The notes beneath the pieces are model-generated. The model made no database searches. It was not told the DNA's origin and worked only from the letters and a program-made list of their open reading frames with translations. Of a stretch of 64,000 nt of DNA, positions 53,901-63,049 are shown piece after piece. The DNA lies in contig NZ_KB898187.1 in assembly GCF_000377505.1 (NCBI RefSeq), forward strand, positions 62,001 to 126,000, given 5' to 3'. The position numbers and the translations under genes were made by a program. Positions within the stretch are counted from its first letter, which is position 1. Each line of letters opens with the position of its first letter. Source of the DNA: Paenibacillus massiliensis 2301065 = DSM 16942 (GTDB lineage Bacteria; Bacillota; Bacilli; Paenibacillales; Paenibacillaceae).

Positions 53901-54327
53901 GATCGGATCAACACAACAAGTGCCTGAAACGGTGGACAAAGGTCGTATGCTAGCTGCCGAACAGCAGTGGTATGGTGAATATAGTTTGCCTGCAGCTCCA
54001 TATGTGGTGCCTGCTGGATTCAGTATTTCGGAATACGGACGAACCCATAAGCTGACTGATAAATCACCCATTTTCTTGCAAAACGGTTATATCGTGGTCA
54101 ACTTCAACATCGAGACGTATCGCGCTGGAGAGGATCAGCCATACCTTCGATATTACCGCCTTCAAGGAGCGGCTACGCCATTGGACAACCAGTGGAAGTT
54201 AGAAGGGTACAGTAAAGTAGCTAAGGATCGCTATGGTAACTCCTTTGACGCTCCAGATGGAGATATAGCTTACTACCATGGAGACTTATCCAGCTATGAT
54301 GACTTCAGTTCCAACGTAACGCATTAA
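50941..54327 (+). CDS. Large secreted protein with a Big_2 Ig-like domain
   Basis: About 1128 residues from TTG 50941, chosen because AAAGGGG precedes it and it opens a good signal peptide (LIKIITGVVFFSLIITASCF, cleavage near ASA); ATG 50920 would add seven residues. Residues about 238-325 form a bacterial Ig-like group 2 domain (KIQVTGKQQLAIDEQAQFTA, NIATVDPQTGMVTAKAKGTT). The rest is beta-rich and aromatic with no recognised domain or wall anchor. It lies between two SLH proteins on the same strand, so it may be held at the surface by them. Confidence 0.72.
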   Translation: MIKIITGVVFFSLIITASCFITSSASANQITVVSGSLDDQAPLKTPYVTPLGPVRHQKHVVPVVGIKDANPGVYWVQRDDGKWSATSHRASGGKVTVDNIGTNSDPWPGVGEVTDKIDMNKNVYKPFGYKDFFEQPYSPDQVSNAHIAKAMTTSRQGTDSLITDLKIVDLYFVLIISLSGESGSGIQDGSSLYEQDYNKDQFNNGNLSKRPGGYPKKTAMYYTPVDLEWRGTIVEHKKIQVTGKQQLAIDEQAQFTAEVATQAPGQTSFGHWFDVTTRNSETDKTEWKSDNSNIATVDPQTGMVTAKAKGTTKVTATWKSDVYWLTSSIVVAVDGEELPEPEQEPGVVCTNPASAGAQTGSLMNGSAVGKIKADERDGEKFEVAKGIPTSESLYGVVQARQYLYNNKFEKFTGTCTFTVPVSKTYNLKWKEEEERERPDGTSRTVTVNKSSSVTVNPHYDIVRPYSYWTIPEMQAFKIDNAKLKNYAFEGGEIVIQPGSSYDSPSMMLETDVEHLEYPDIVTARAPSQTIDGGRSEPDVPDQNLKSFAEAATPQLNVRNDALEFNGHTIMDGAIVQTNGPAPGRIPTPLSIDDNTLFKPYNMIPKVKVNQADNASTGTITYLPLEGSLGEPTNQEQPIGNLNSVTVHTPVVMYPAITDDKAFNQRVSPTSWRAALILDRPFTVTMPTSGVHRDIRGFGHRDYAKYTAYKQVLFEFDVYNEDKNKYIPKNTWIDIPIAQLNTTFRMPTWVDEGNYTVHFRSMAENAPAEFTWQSMANTDLNHHAAINTIPVQVIGRLYDFKITDIADYDWETVFRAKKGSTKPTGAAYWGGTSSIDGAIRGNTFPYVLPIRPGSHPSTGYKNVAIKTGYHFKFDFKTKGNMFGANDRVKILPTFYFVNKDGSGRQKVDLYYHNQTTGQKFVKIGSAQDTAQRSIILSDRLRNVPAEDISNTAKFVATYGNVKFEQQAKQKTVIGGYSQLNLTQHVRTLIGSTQQVPETVDKGRMLAAEQQWYGEYSLPAAPYVVPAGFSISEYGRTHKLTDKSPIFLQNGYIVVNFNIETYRAGEDQPYLRYYRLQGAATPLDNQWKLEGYSKVAKDRYGNSFDAPDGDIAYYHGDLSSYDDFSSNVTH

Positions 54328-54345
54328 TAGTAAAGGAGGAACTTT

Positions 54346-57300
54346 ATGAAGGGATTTAAGCTCATGTTGACCGTGATTCTCCTCTCTGGCATATTCACGC
54401 CGTACTTTAATAAAGCGCACAGTGCAGATCGAAGTCGCAATGAAGCAGTAATCAACATGGTTTTATTTCATTCCAATGACTCGGACTCCAGTCAGACTAA
54501 GATCGAACTTGATCCAGTTGAAGCTCTGGAAGAATCTCAACTCATTAGAGAAAATTCATATAACAACGATTTAATTACGTTTTCTAATACGAGCAGATTA
54601 ACGGATCAAATCCCCCCTGATATGCCTAATATCAGTGTGAATTACGTGAATTGGGAAAGTGATGACATCCGTGTCATGATTCAGCATGGCTACGACACAG
54701 GTGGCAGTGGTGTTGAGAGGAGTCAATATCGTGTGGATGAGCGGGAATGGCAGGATTATTCTGGTCCATTCACTCTAAAGGCTCAGGATCGAGCTCAGGT
54801 TCTAACGGCTCGGACCATTGACCGAGCCGGACATATCAGTCAACTTACTCATGCGGGCCTGCAGATCGAGCGTACTCGTCCTGCGGCACCTGAGATCACG
54901 CTTAGTTCAACGGATTATACGAAGGAGGCCGTGGTGATTCAGTTAACGGGTCCCAAGGCAGGAGAAGAGAAGGTACAGTATCGTATTGGAGAAATGGGGG
55001 TGTGGATGGACTACACCAGGCCATTTCAGTTTGAAGCCTCAGGACGCACGACCGTGTATGCACGAGCGCTTAGTATCCAGGCAATACCGAGTGATGTAGT
55101 ATCAGCGGATGTTAAGATTGAGCCTGTATCGGCCATCGTCACGGGAGCCGTGGACATGCTTACTGTTGAACAATGGGAGCGGAAGGGAGAGGTAGAAGCC
55201 AAACCGATATTCTCCTTTGTGAAGGAATTTATCCAACAGTTCCAGTACTGGGCCGTAGATATACAGAAACGGTTAGACAGTCGAATGAAAGTGAAGCTTC
55301 AGCAGCCGACAATTATTCTTCGCACGAAGGGATATTGGAGATTAAAGAGGGAAGCTATTAAAGTTTCTGGAAGAAGACGGAATAAGTACAAAAATAATCA
55401 TTTTTTAGCATCTCGTCTTCAACGAATTAGTGTTTTTCTGGCAGCAGTTGTCTTGCTACAAAGCTTTGGTATAGTCATCGCACCTCTCAAAACCTATGCG
55501 GCAGCGCATATGTATAACTTTAATCGATTTGAAGCTGTGGCTACTCCATATGGGCCTTGGACAAATCATTTTGGTGGGGATCCCAAAGCTGATGGGGGTA
55601 CAGAAGGAACTCTAATTGATTGGCACATTAAAGCAGTAATGTATCAGAATGCTAGATTTGATAGCGCTAGTGGGGAATATGTGCTATACGGTAACAAGAC
55701 AACGATGGAAATTCGAACGGCGAATACTAACACAAATGATTACGATATTAGGGATTATCCCTATGTCGCATCTATTAGTAGTGAAAATCGGCAAAATCCT
55801 GGATACGAGGCCAGAGAAATGCCTCAAAAAACACTGAGAGTTGCGCGGTACTCCTCTTACGATCAGAGTGAGAGGGAGGCACGATTTACCTTTAATGATT
55901 ATACAGCAATACCAAGTGGGTATAATTACAGCCCTGGCAACTTTGTAACAACAGTGCAAGCTGCAGATGGCGCTTATCCAGACCATGGAAGGGCAGCGGA
56001 TGGCTACTTTTACGTTAAGGGTAGTGTAGTCAATGCTGTCCCTTTCATAGCAATTACTAGTGCTGGTACACACTATATCTCTGTAGCTAATGGATATAAT
56101 ACGATTACCATTTCTGGAACAGCCAACGACACGGATGGTGATAGGTTGACCATTATGGGGAATCTAGGCGGTGTGACAAAATCCACTACAATCTATCCGG
56201 GGGTGTGGTCCTTAACGTGGTCTGGTTCGGAGTTGACGGAAGGAATAACTTCCATGAATGTCAACGTCAGTGATGGATATGGAGGGACAGCTTCCGCTTG
56301 GTATTCTGGAAGCTTTATCGTCGATAAGACCGCACCAACAGCACCAACAATCACGATGGATCGTAGTGGCTGGTACAACGGAAATAAGATGATAACAATC
56401 ACGCATGGTTCTGATAGTCAAAGTGGCGTTCAAAAGTCGCAGTTACAAATCGGTACTGGCGGATGGACAGACTATACAGCCCCATTCACTGTGAATGAGC
56501 GGATAACGGTGAATGCTCGAACCATCGACAAAGCCGGGAATATAAGTGCTATTTCTAGTCTGGATACCCAGATCGATAAGATTCCACCGCAGAAGCCAAC
56601 TCTTGTGCACGGAGGCGGATCCGATTGGCAGAGTAGGGACACCACTATCAACATTACACATGGCATAGATTCAGGTGGTAGTGAAATTAAAGAGACGCAA
56701 TATCGGATTAATACGGGTAACTGGGAAACCTACACCACTCCGATCCTCCTTAGTGAGGAGGGTCAAACGGTATATGCCCGGACGTGGGATCATGCAGGTA
56801 ATGTAAGCAGCGAAGCTTCATCGGAAGCGAAAATCGATATAACGCCTCCAACTTCGCCAATCATTGAAAAAAATACGACTGGTGATACAACGGGAAATGT
56901 TGAATTTTCAATCTTACCTGGAACAGACACGGTGAGTGGTGTGAAGATGACAGAGTATAAAGTGGGGGCCACTTCTGTTTGGCAGACCTATTCAGGACCG
57001 ATTACCGTTACTGAAGAAGGCGAGCATCAGATATTTGCGCGTAGTACTGATTTTGCAGGTAATCATAGCAGCATTACAAACGGTACGATAGTCATTGATA
57101 GAACAGCACCAACTGTTCCAAGTATCAGCTTGTCCACGAACAGCCACACAAGAGAGAGCGTTCAGTTTAAGATCTCAGGTTCTGTGGACACAAGAGGCTT
57201 CCGGTACGAGTATAAGCTTGGAAATGGGATTTACATGTCTGGGGAACAAGGGGAAGTTATTGAGGACGGAATAACGGTTATAACTGCACGTGCAGTAGAT

Positions 57301-60300
57301 GAGGCTGGCAACATCAGTGCGGAGACGACTACGAGGGTGCGCATCGATAAAACCGATCCAGTCATTCATATTAGCCCATCACAGCGTGGATGGTCACAAG
57401 AGATGATTAAAGCTACCATTCAGTATCAAGATCATGGTTCAGGCATCAATCCAGACCGGCGCTATTATCGAGTTACTTCTTCTCCGCAAGAACCTGACAG
57501 CTGGGAGCTAGCAAGCAGCAACAGCTTCCAGCTGAATGTTACGCAAGAAGGTATATGGTACATCCATGCCAAAGTAGAGGATAACGTAGGGAACAGTACG
57601 GTAGCAAGTTCTTCAGCGTTGCACTTGCAGCAACCACCTATAGCACCAGAGCTTGCCGTGCAATCTATCAGCCTCAATCAAGCTTCCCTTCAGTGGACGC
57701 TTCCTAGCGGAAAGAGCTATACAGACGGGTATGAGTACACATTGCGTAATCTTACCAATGGACAGACCGTGAATGTCATATATCCTGGGGATTGGGCGGT
57801 AGATCATTCCTTGTCCCCGGGTACGAGCTATGAGTATGAGCTAACGGTTAGAAATCACGTGGGTGAAGCAGTAAGCCATCCAGTGCGTCTACTTACTTTA
57901 CCAGCAGCTCCAAGGAATCTGTCTTTATATCCTGTAGAACGAGAGGCTGGACATATCACAGTCAGCTTTGATGCAGTAAAGTCAGCTGATAGTTATAGAA
58001 TTGTAGCCTTTAACATGGATTCTCAGCAAGACGTATATAATCAAACGGTAACCACTAGCGTATATCAACCGATCGTGAACATACAGCCGGACACAGTCTA
58101 CAATGTTACGGTGTCGGCAATCAATGCTACTGGAGAGGGCCCCACCACAAGTCAATCGATTTTATCGCTCCCAGACGCTCCTGATGGGTTCAAATCGGTT
58201 TCGATTGGCGAAAATTCCGTGGACCTAACTTGGCATAATGTGACAACGGCAACTTACTATGCACTGGATCGTAATAATGCACCTGTCACAGAATCTGTAT
58301 ATGAAGCATTTTCAGATATAGGATTGTCCTCTGGAACGGCGTACAACTATCGTCTCTCAGCCATTAATACTACGGGTCCGGGTGCGTACAGTCACATGAA
58401 TGTGCTCACCTTGCCGGGGATGGTAGATAACTTAACTGTAGTCGAAGCTCGGCGTAATGAGCTGTTGATTGCCTGGAATCAGGTTCGAGGAGCATCCGGC
58501 TACCGAATGGTGGTCAATGGCGTGCAAGAATACGTATTTGGGGAACATGAGCTTCAAGCAACGATTCCGAACCTACCCGCTGGTACATTAGCGAACATAA
58601 GTATCCGGTCACTGAATAGTAGCGGACTAAGTGTAACAAGCTCGACATACGGCCTTACACTGCCAGATCAGCTTGGTGATCTAAACGTAAGTGATATTAA
58701 GGAGAACTCAGCTGTGATTAGCTGGGCACCCGTTCATGGAGCTACAACCTATGAGATCAGTGTGAATGATCGTAAATATACGGTTTCGGGCACCCATTTT
58801 GTTGTTCGAGGATTAACCGGAGGAACTACGTATCATTTTCAAATAAATGCTGGGAATACGTCTGGATTCGGAGAGAGTTTAAAGGGAAGTTTTATTACAC
58901 AACCAACACAGGTCGTGGGTTTTACCGCAGAAAATCCAGAAGACCGATCGTTCACATTGACATGGGAGCCTGTTAAAGGTGCAACAAAGTACATCGTTTA
59001 CCAAGGGAAAGAGGAGCTTGGCGTTGTGAGCGAGGCACGCATGTCAGTCTTGAAACTTGAACCTGGAACTAACTATACGTATAAGGTCATTGCTATAAAT
59101 GAGTCAGGTAACGGGTTACCAGGGGAATTCTACTGGAGGACATATCCGAGCCCTGTAAAGCAGAACGATGTATGGATGAATGACATTACAACGTCAAGGG
59201 CTACCGCACAATGGAATCAGATATCCGGAGCGGATTATTACCAGGTGTACTTAGATGGAAAGCTGTTAGGCGACACGACGGACTTGACATACTCTTTTGA
59301 AGGCTTTGACAGTTCAGAGCGTCATGTCGTCAGCGTTGAGCCTGTCAATAGCAGTGGCAATAGCAAGCCTTATGAGGTTAGCTTTGAAACCTTGCCCGAC
59401 AGTGAATTTACAGTTGAGGTGGAATCCAAGCACACTTCTATTACGATAACAGTCGGAAAAACAAAACCTAACGATACGATTGTCATTGTGTATAAAGGGA
59501 TGGTCATTTACAAAGGCAGAGATCCTGTGTTTGTATGGGAGCCACTGAAGGGCGGAACAAGTTACGAGCTGGACATCTGGACGGAGAACAGCCAAGGGGA
59601 TAAGAGTTTAACACAGAATATTAAGGAACGTACCAAGTCCAGTGCTAAGACATTTACTCCTATGACAGCTACCACTGAGATGATTAAGGAAGACAATGTT
59701 ATAAATGCTGGATCACAAATTAAAGATTCACTAGTTACCATACCAGCCCCAAAGGGAGATTTAGGGGATAAGAGTAGCAATTTTTCTGGTTCAGGATTTA
59801 AAGACATCGGGCGTACTTTCAATCGTGCCAAAATACAAGAACTAGCTGACCGAGGTATTGTAAAAGGAACTTCTGACAGGACGTACGAGCCGGAACGGGG
59901 GGTCACCCGAGCAGAATTTACAGCTATATTAGTTCGTGCCCTACAGTTGCCTGAAGAGGATACGACATTAACGTTTAAAGATATCCAGCCTACTGAGTGG
60001 TATATTCCAGCGTTGAAATCGGCAATTAAGCATGTGGTAGCACGGGGTTTTTCGGATTATGTATTTGCTCCTGATCAATTGATTTCAAGGGAACAGGCCT
60101 CTAAAATGCTTGGGAATGTCACTGAGCAAGACGGAACGGCAGGGGGAAAAGAGCGATATAATGATGAGCTTCTAATAGCAGGGTGGGCCCGAGAAGAAGT
60201 ACTGGGACTCACACAACTCTCATTGCTTCAGGGCTATCCAGACGGAACTTTTCGTCCAAAGCATTACGTGACTCGGGCAGAGGCAGCCGAGATGATCTAT

Positions 60301-60330
60301 AATTTACTGTATTATTGGACTGAGACGTAG
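54346..60330 (+). CDS. Giant SLH-anchored surface protein: Ig-like repeats, FN3 repeats and an internal signal-peptide-like segment
   Basis: 1994 residues; AAAGGAGG before the ATG. Order: signal peptide (1-26, cut near AHSAD); two Ig-like/OmpL47-type repeats (about 90-265); a basic linker; a hydrophobic segment 362-384 ending TYAAAH, which reads like a second signal peptide; a unique domain (390-560); about five more repeats of the S-G-V-x-K-S/T-x-Y...W-x-x-Y...A-R-T/S-x-D-x-A-G-N type (660-1095); about eight FN3 domains (1097-1790); and three SLH motifs (1815-1994, GVTRAEFTAIL, GYPDGTFRPKHYVTRAEAAE). It is probably an S-layer-attached adhesin. The interior segment suggests a gene fusion or a membrane-spanning form. 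Confidence 0.85.
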   Translation: MKGFKLMLTVILLSGIFTPYFNKAHSADRSRNEAVINMVLFHSNDSDSSQTKIELDPVEALEESQLIRENSYNNDLITFSNTSRLTDQIPPDMPNISVNYVNWESDDIRVMIQHGYDTGGSGVERSQYRVDEREWQDYSGPFTLKAQDRAQVLTARTIDRAGHISQLTHAGLQIERTRPAAPEITLSSTDYTKEAVVIQLTGPKAGEEKVQYRIGEMGVWMDYTRPFQFEASGRTTVYARALSIQAIPSDVVSADVKIEPVSAIVTGAVDMLTVEQWERKGEVEAKPIFSFVKEFIQQFQYWAVDIQKRLDSRMKVKLQQPTIILRTKGYWRLKREAIKVSGRRRNKYKNNHFLASRLQRISVFLAAVVLLQSFGIVIAPLKTYAAAHMYNFNRFEAVATPYGPWTNHFGGDPKADGGTEGTLIDWHIKAVMYQNARFDSASGEYVLYGNKTTMEIRTANTNTNDYDIRDYPYVASISSENRQNPGYEAREMPQKTLRVARYSSYDQSEREARFTFNDYTAIPSGYNYSPGNFVTTVQAADGAYPDHGRAADGYFYVKGSVVNAVPFIAITSAGTHYISVANGYNTITISGTANDTDGDRLTIMGNLGGVTKSTTIYPGVWSLTWSGSELTEGITSMNVNVSDGYGGTASAWYSGSFIVDKTAPTAPTITMDRSGWYNGNKMITITHGSDSQSGVQKSQLQIGTGGWTDYTAPFTVNERITVNARTIDKAGNISAISSLDTQIDKIPPQKPTLVHGGGSDWQSRDTTINITHGIDSGGSEIKETQYRINTGNWETYTTPILLSEEGQTVYARTWDHAGNVSSEASSEAKIDITPPTSPIIEKNTTGDTTGNVEFSILPGTDTVSGVKMTEYKVGATSVWQTYSGPITVTEEGEHQIFARSTDFAGNHSSITNGTIVIDRTAPTVPSISLSTNSHTRESVQFKISGSVDTRGFRYEYKLGNGIYMSGEQGEVIEDGITVITARAVDEAGNISAETTTRVRIDKTDPVIHISPSQRGWSQEMIKATIQYQDHGSGINPDRRYYRVTSSPQEPDSWELASSNSFQLNVTQEGIWYIHAKVEDNVGNSTVASSSALHLQQPPIAPELAVQSISLNQASLQWTLPSGKSYTDGYEYTLRNLTNGQTVNVIYPGDWAVDHSLSPGTSYEYELTVRNHVGEAVSHPVRLLTLPAAPRNLSLYPVEREAGHITVSFDAVKSADSYRIVAFNMDSQQDVYNQTVTTSVYQPIVNIQPDTVYNVTVSAINATGEGPTTSQSILSLPDAPDGFKSVSIGENSVDLTWHNVTTATYYALDRNNAPVTESVYEAFSDIGLSSGTAYNYRLSAINTTGPGAYSHMNVLTLPGMVDNLTVVEARRNELLIAWNQVRGASGYRMVVNGVQEYVFGEHELQATIPNLPAGTLANISIRSLNSSGLSVTSSTYGLTLPDQLGDLNVSDIKENSAVISWAPVHGATTYEISVNDRKYTVSGTHFVVRGLTGGTTYHFQINAGNTSGFGESLKGSFITQPTQVVGFTAENPEDRSFTLTWEPVKGATKYIVYQGKEELGVVSEARMSVLKLEPGTNYTYKVIAINESGNGLPGEFYWRTYPSPVKQNDVWMNDITTSRATAQWNQISGADYYQVYLDGKLLGDTTDLTYSFEGFDSSERHVVSVEPVNSSGNSKPYEVSFETLPDSEFTVEVESKHTSITITVGKTKPNDTIVIVYKGMVIYKGRDPVFVWEPLKGGTSYELDIWTENSQGDKSLTQNIKERTKSSAKTFTPMTATTEMIKEDNVINAGSQIKDSLVTIPAPKGDLGDKSSNFSGSGFKDIGRTFNRAKIQELADRGIVKGTSDRTYEPERGVTRAEFTAILVRALQLPEEDTTLTFKDIQPTEWYIPALKSAIKHVVARGFSDYVFAPDQLISREQASKMLGNVTEQDGTAGGKERYNDELLIAGWAREEVLGLTQLSLLQGYPDGTFRPKHYVTRAEAAEMIYNLLYYWTET

Positions 60331-60570
60331 AGGGTACCCCACATCACTTTACAATTTTCAATGTGTTATGATACGATTACATCATCTTCCAATTCGGATC
60401 AAGATTTGAATTTAACTAGCTCTACAATAAAATGTGAAGCAGTATATAGTCATTCATGATCTAGTTATAAGAGTTTGATCATTTAGTTAATAAGCGTTGT
60501 TAAAAGGGAATATCATGTATTCTCCTAACTACTCGTTATTGATCTGTAGCTAAAACGAATAATTAAAAAG

Positions 60571-60668
60571 ACAACACTAGGGGAGCCGAGCAACTGGCTG
60601 AGATGGAACAATTGTGTTCCGGACCCTTTGCACCTGATCTGGATTATGCCAGCGTAGGGAAGTGGTGA
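60571..60668 (+). promoter_or_regulatory. TPP riboswitch (THI element)
   Basis: Hallmark parts in order: AGGGGAGCC, CTGAGA (60598-60603), a variable hairpin GGAACAATTGTGTTCC, ACCCTTTGCACCTGATCTGG, and ATGCCAGCGTAGGGAA. It binds thiamine pyrophosphate in the mRNA. A terminator 130 bases later is the expression platform, and thiS is the first gene downstream. Confidence 0.96.
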
Positions 60669-60796
60669 TAAATGGATGCATTTAGACAGCTTTACTTGAG
60701 CTTACTTTTGTATAAGCTGCGGTTCTGTGCGTATTGGCTTTGGGTCTCACGGGTATACGCATCGGCTTGTCTATTGTATATCATTGAGCTTATTTC

Positions 60797-60826
60797 ACCA
60801 CTTTCCTTCTGGAAAGTGGTTTTTTG
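60797..60826 (+). terminator. Riboswitch-controlled terminator
   Basis: Perfect 10-bp stem ACCACTTTCC/GGAAAGTGGT with a TTCT loop, then TTTTT. Its left arm CCACTTTCC can also pair with GGGAAGTGG (60657-60665) at the 3' end of the riboswitch (one G-U pair), giving an antiterminator when TPP is absent. Confidence 0.93.
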
Positions 60827-60992
60827 TTTTCCCTTTACTTTCATATTTGTTTACTGCTCGGGACTAGTACTTTGGAATGTGAAAGGGGCAATTATTGATA
60901 GAAGTATATGCCATTACATAGGGGAAAGGGGGCATGAAGCTATTGGGGGTAAGTTTTGGTTGTTAATATTTTGAATAGGAGGAGATATAAAC

Positions 60993-61196
60993 ATGAGGCT
61001 AAAAATTAATGGGCAAGACATGACGTTCGGAGCACATATTAATCGGGTTGATAAGCTGCTGAGCGAGCTCGATTTACAGGTGAAGACTGTTGTAGTAGAG
61101 CTCAATCGGAGAATTTTGGTGCGGGATATGCATCATCAAGCAGTATTGTGTGACGGAGATCGAATAGAGATTGTCCATTTTGTAGGCGGTGGTTAA
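60993..61196 (+). CDS. thiS: Sulfur carrier protein ThiS
   Basis: 67 residues; AGGAGGAG 10 bases upstream. A ubiquitin-like carrier that receives sulfur as a C-terminal thiocarboxylate for thiamine thiazole synthesis. It has the beta-grasp pattern (MRLKINGQ, VDKLLSELDL, KTVVVELNRRILVRD, CDGDRIEIVHFVGGG) and the required C-terminal Gly-Gly. It lies under a TPP riboswitch. The expected neighbours thiO and thiG are missing. Confidence 0.93.
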   Translation: MRLKINGQDMTFGAHINRVDKLLSELDLQVKTVVVELNRRILVRDMHHQAVLCDGDRIEIVHFVGGG

Positions 61197-61273
61197 ACGT
61201 GTTGCACATAATAATCAAACAAAGTAGCTCCTGATTACTGCTGGATACAGGTATTTGTATATCTGGATGTACA

Positions 61274-61287
61274 CAAACACGTGTTTG
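61274..61287. promoter_or_regulatory. 14-bp perfect palindrome
   Basis: CAAACACGTGTTTG. It resembles a LexA box (CGAAC-N4-GTTCG) with one change in each half; an operator is possible but no gene start follows closely. Confidence 0.3.
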
Positions 61288-61650
61288 AAGCATCTAAAGG
61301 TGAAAGTGTGGCATTAATTGTACGATAATTGAAACTGAAGCAGAGGGGATTTATCAAGACATACTGACCTGTAAGTGTTATGGGCTGTCACGAAATATTT
61401 CAGGGATTCCATATGAAAGGACGCAACAATTGCACAGCTCCCCCGGTATCCGGATTGTATGATATGATTAAGTGTAGAATTGATCAGTCATTCGTCTGCA
61501 TTAACCTTATCTTGCATACCGTCATCTGTTCCTCTCCGCTGTAGCATAAGGACAAAAGTACGGACAAAAATAAGGACAAAATGGGGCCAGTTATCGCGCT
61601 CCACTTCGCGCTCCTTACTGTTATCAAGAGTTCGCTGGTTCCTTAACAAT

Positions 61651-61741
61651 AGTAGAGTCAATGAGTAGACTTGTGAGAGTAGAACCAATGAGTAGAACCA
61701 ATGAGTGAACCAGTGAGTAGAACTGAGGAGCAGATCCAATT
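61651..61741. repeat. Seven degenerate 13-bp tandem repeats
   Basis: Units of the form AGTAGAACCAATG, with lengths 12-14. The third and fourth units (61678-61703) are identical; the others carry one to six changes. Non-coding, upstream of thiF. Confidence 0.8.
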
Positions 61742-61837
61742 AAGCTCCGTTGTTCACAGGGGTAGACACGGATCTAAGCTAGCAATGATTATGATCAAGC
61801 CACAAGCTGTGGCAAGCAGCCCATCGGAAGGAATGGT

Positions 61838-62944
61838 ATGTACGTGAGTGAATCAGCAGAACCAAGTGAAATTCAAGACCACCAAGACCACCAAGACCAC
61901 AAGCAGACTGACAGCGCTTATGATATGGAACGGTACTCAAGACAAATCCGTTTTGCTCCGTTCGGGAGTGAGGGCCAGCGGCGTCTATCAACGTCGCATG
62001 CACTTATCATTGGTGCGGGTGCCCTGGGTACAGGGATAGCGGAAACCCTTGTCCGCTCAGGCATTGGTACCTTAACGATTGCAGATCGTGATTATGTCGA
62101 ATGGAGTAATTTACAGCGTCAGCAGCTGTACGATGAGAATGATGCGATCTCACGAACGCCAAAGGCGATTGCTGCTCTTAATAGACTTTCTGCCATCAAT
62201 TCCTCGGTGAAGATCCATGCTCACGTGCTGGATGTGAATGTGGAGGAACTGGAAGAGCTTATTGCTGGCGCAGACATCATCATGGATGCGACCGATAATT
62301 TTGATACAAGATTACTGATAAACGATATTGCCTGTAAGTATGGCATCCCTTGGATCTATGGTGGATGTGTGGGAAGCTACGGTATTACTTATACATTTAT
62401 ACCAGGGAAAACGCCTTGTCTGAACTGCCTGCTGGGTAGTGTTCCACTTGGTGGAGATACATGCGATACGTCTGGTATTTTGCCACAAGCCGTACAACTC
62501 GTGACAGCGCATCAGACCTCTGAAGCTCTGAAGCTGCTCAGCGGGCATGAAGATGTACTACGAGACAAGCTACTCTCATTTGATGTTTGGCGAAATGAGC
62601 ATGTAGCGATTGGGGTCAATAATGCAAAAAAAGCGGATTGTCCATCCTGTGGACCAGCCCCGCGTTATCCTTATCTGGATGCAGCCAACCGACAAAAGAC
62701 AGACGTGCTATGCGGGAGAGATACAGTTCAGATCAGACCTTCGCGCAAGCTACAGATTTCGCTCAAGGATATGGCTGAGCAATTGGAGAAAGCGGGTGGA
62801 GGACAAGTAACATTGAACCCGTTTCTGCTATCACTGGATCTTGGAGAGAATCGAATTGTGCTGTTCCCGGATGGCCGTGCACTGATTCATGGCACCAAGG
62901 ATATTGCGCGAGCTAGAAGTCTCTATCACCGATATTTTGGTTAA
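61838..62944 (+). CDS. thiF: ThiF/MoeB/HesA-family adenylyltransferase (E1-like)
   Basis: 368 residues; GGAAGGAA upstream. It should adenylate the C-terminal glycine of ThiS (or MoaD) before sulfur transfer. ATP site GAGALGTG from Gly59, ADRDYVEWSNLQRQQLY, DATDNFDTRLLIND, and a structural zinc site made by CLNC (194-197) and CPSC (268-271). The first 25 residues hold a DHQDHQDH repeat and are not part of the fold. The C-terminal 80 residues (about 285-368) form an extra domain ending VLFPDGRALIHGT, found in some Bacillota ThiF/MoeB proteins. ThiS upstream suggests the thiamine role. Confidence 0.85.
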   Translation: MYVSESAEPSEIQDHQDHQDHKQTDSAYDMERYSRQIRFAPFGSEGQRRLSTSHALIIGAGALGTGIAETLVRSGIGTLTIADRDYVEWSNLQRQQLYDENDAISRTPKAIAALNRLSAINSSVKIHAHVLDVNVEELEELIAGADIIMDATDNFDTRLLINDIACKYGIPWIYGGCVGSYGITYTFIPGKTPCLNCLLGSVPLGGDTCDTSGILPQAVQLVTAHQTSEALKLLSGHEDVLRDKLLSFDVWRNEHVAIGVNNAKKADCPSCGPAPRYPYLDAANRQKTDVLCGRDTVQIRPSRKLQISLKDMAEQLEKAGGGQVTLNPFLLSLDLGENRIVLFPDGRALIHGTKDIARARSLYHRYFG

Positions 62945-63049
62945 GCCTAGCGCTCCCTGAATGTCCAACAATGAATCTACCCATACTGATGACGAGCTTT
63001 CCTTTGGAGTATAGAGACGGGCTTGTGTTTAAACGAAGGAAGGCTCAGA

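Larger units (their letters stand above)
61197..61837. other. Gene-free interval between thiS and thiF
   Basis: 641 bases where thiG normally lies; no ORF resembling thiG is visible in any frame. It contains a 14-bp perfect palindrome, short GGACAAAA repeats (61550-61580) and a block of 13-bp tandem repeats. Confidence 0.6.

Noticed and set aside
60672-60974. 100-codon ORF just after the TPP riboswitch
   Set aside because: It runs across the riboswitch terminator and has a composition of random hydrophobic residues with no domain; the terminator and thiS SD explain the sequence better.
61480-61739. ORFs on both strands (62 and 83 codons) between thiS and thiF
   Set aside because: They consist of translated short tandem repeats and have no SD; treated as non-coding.
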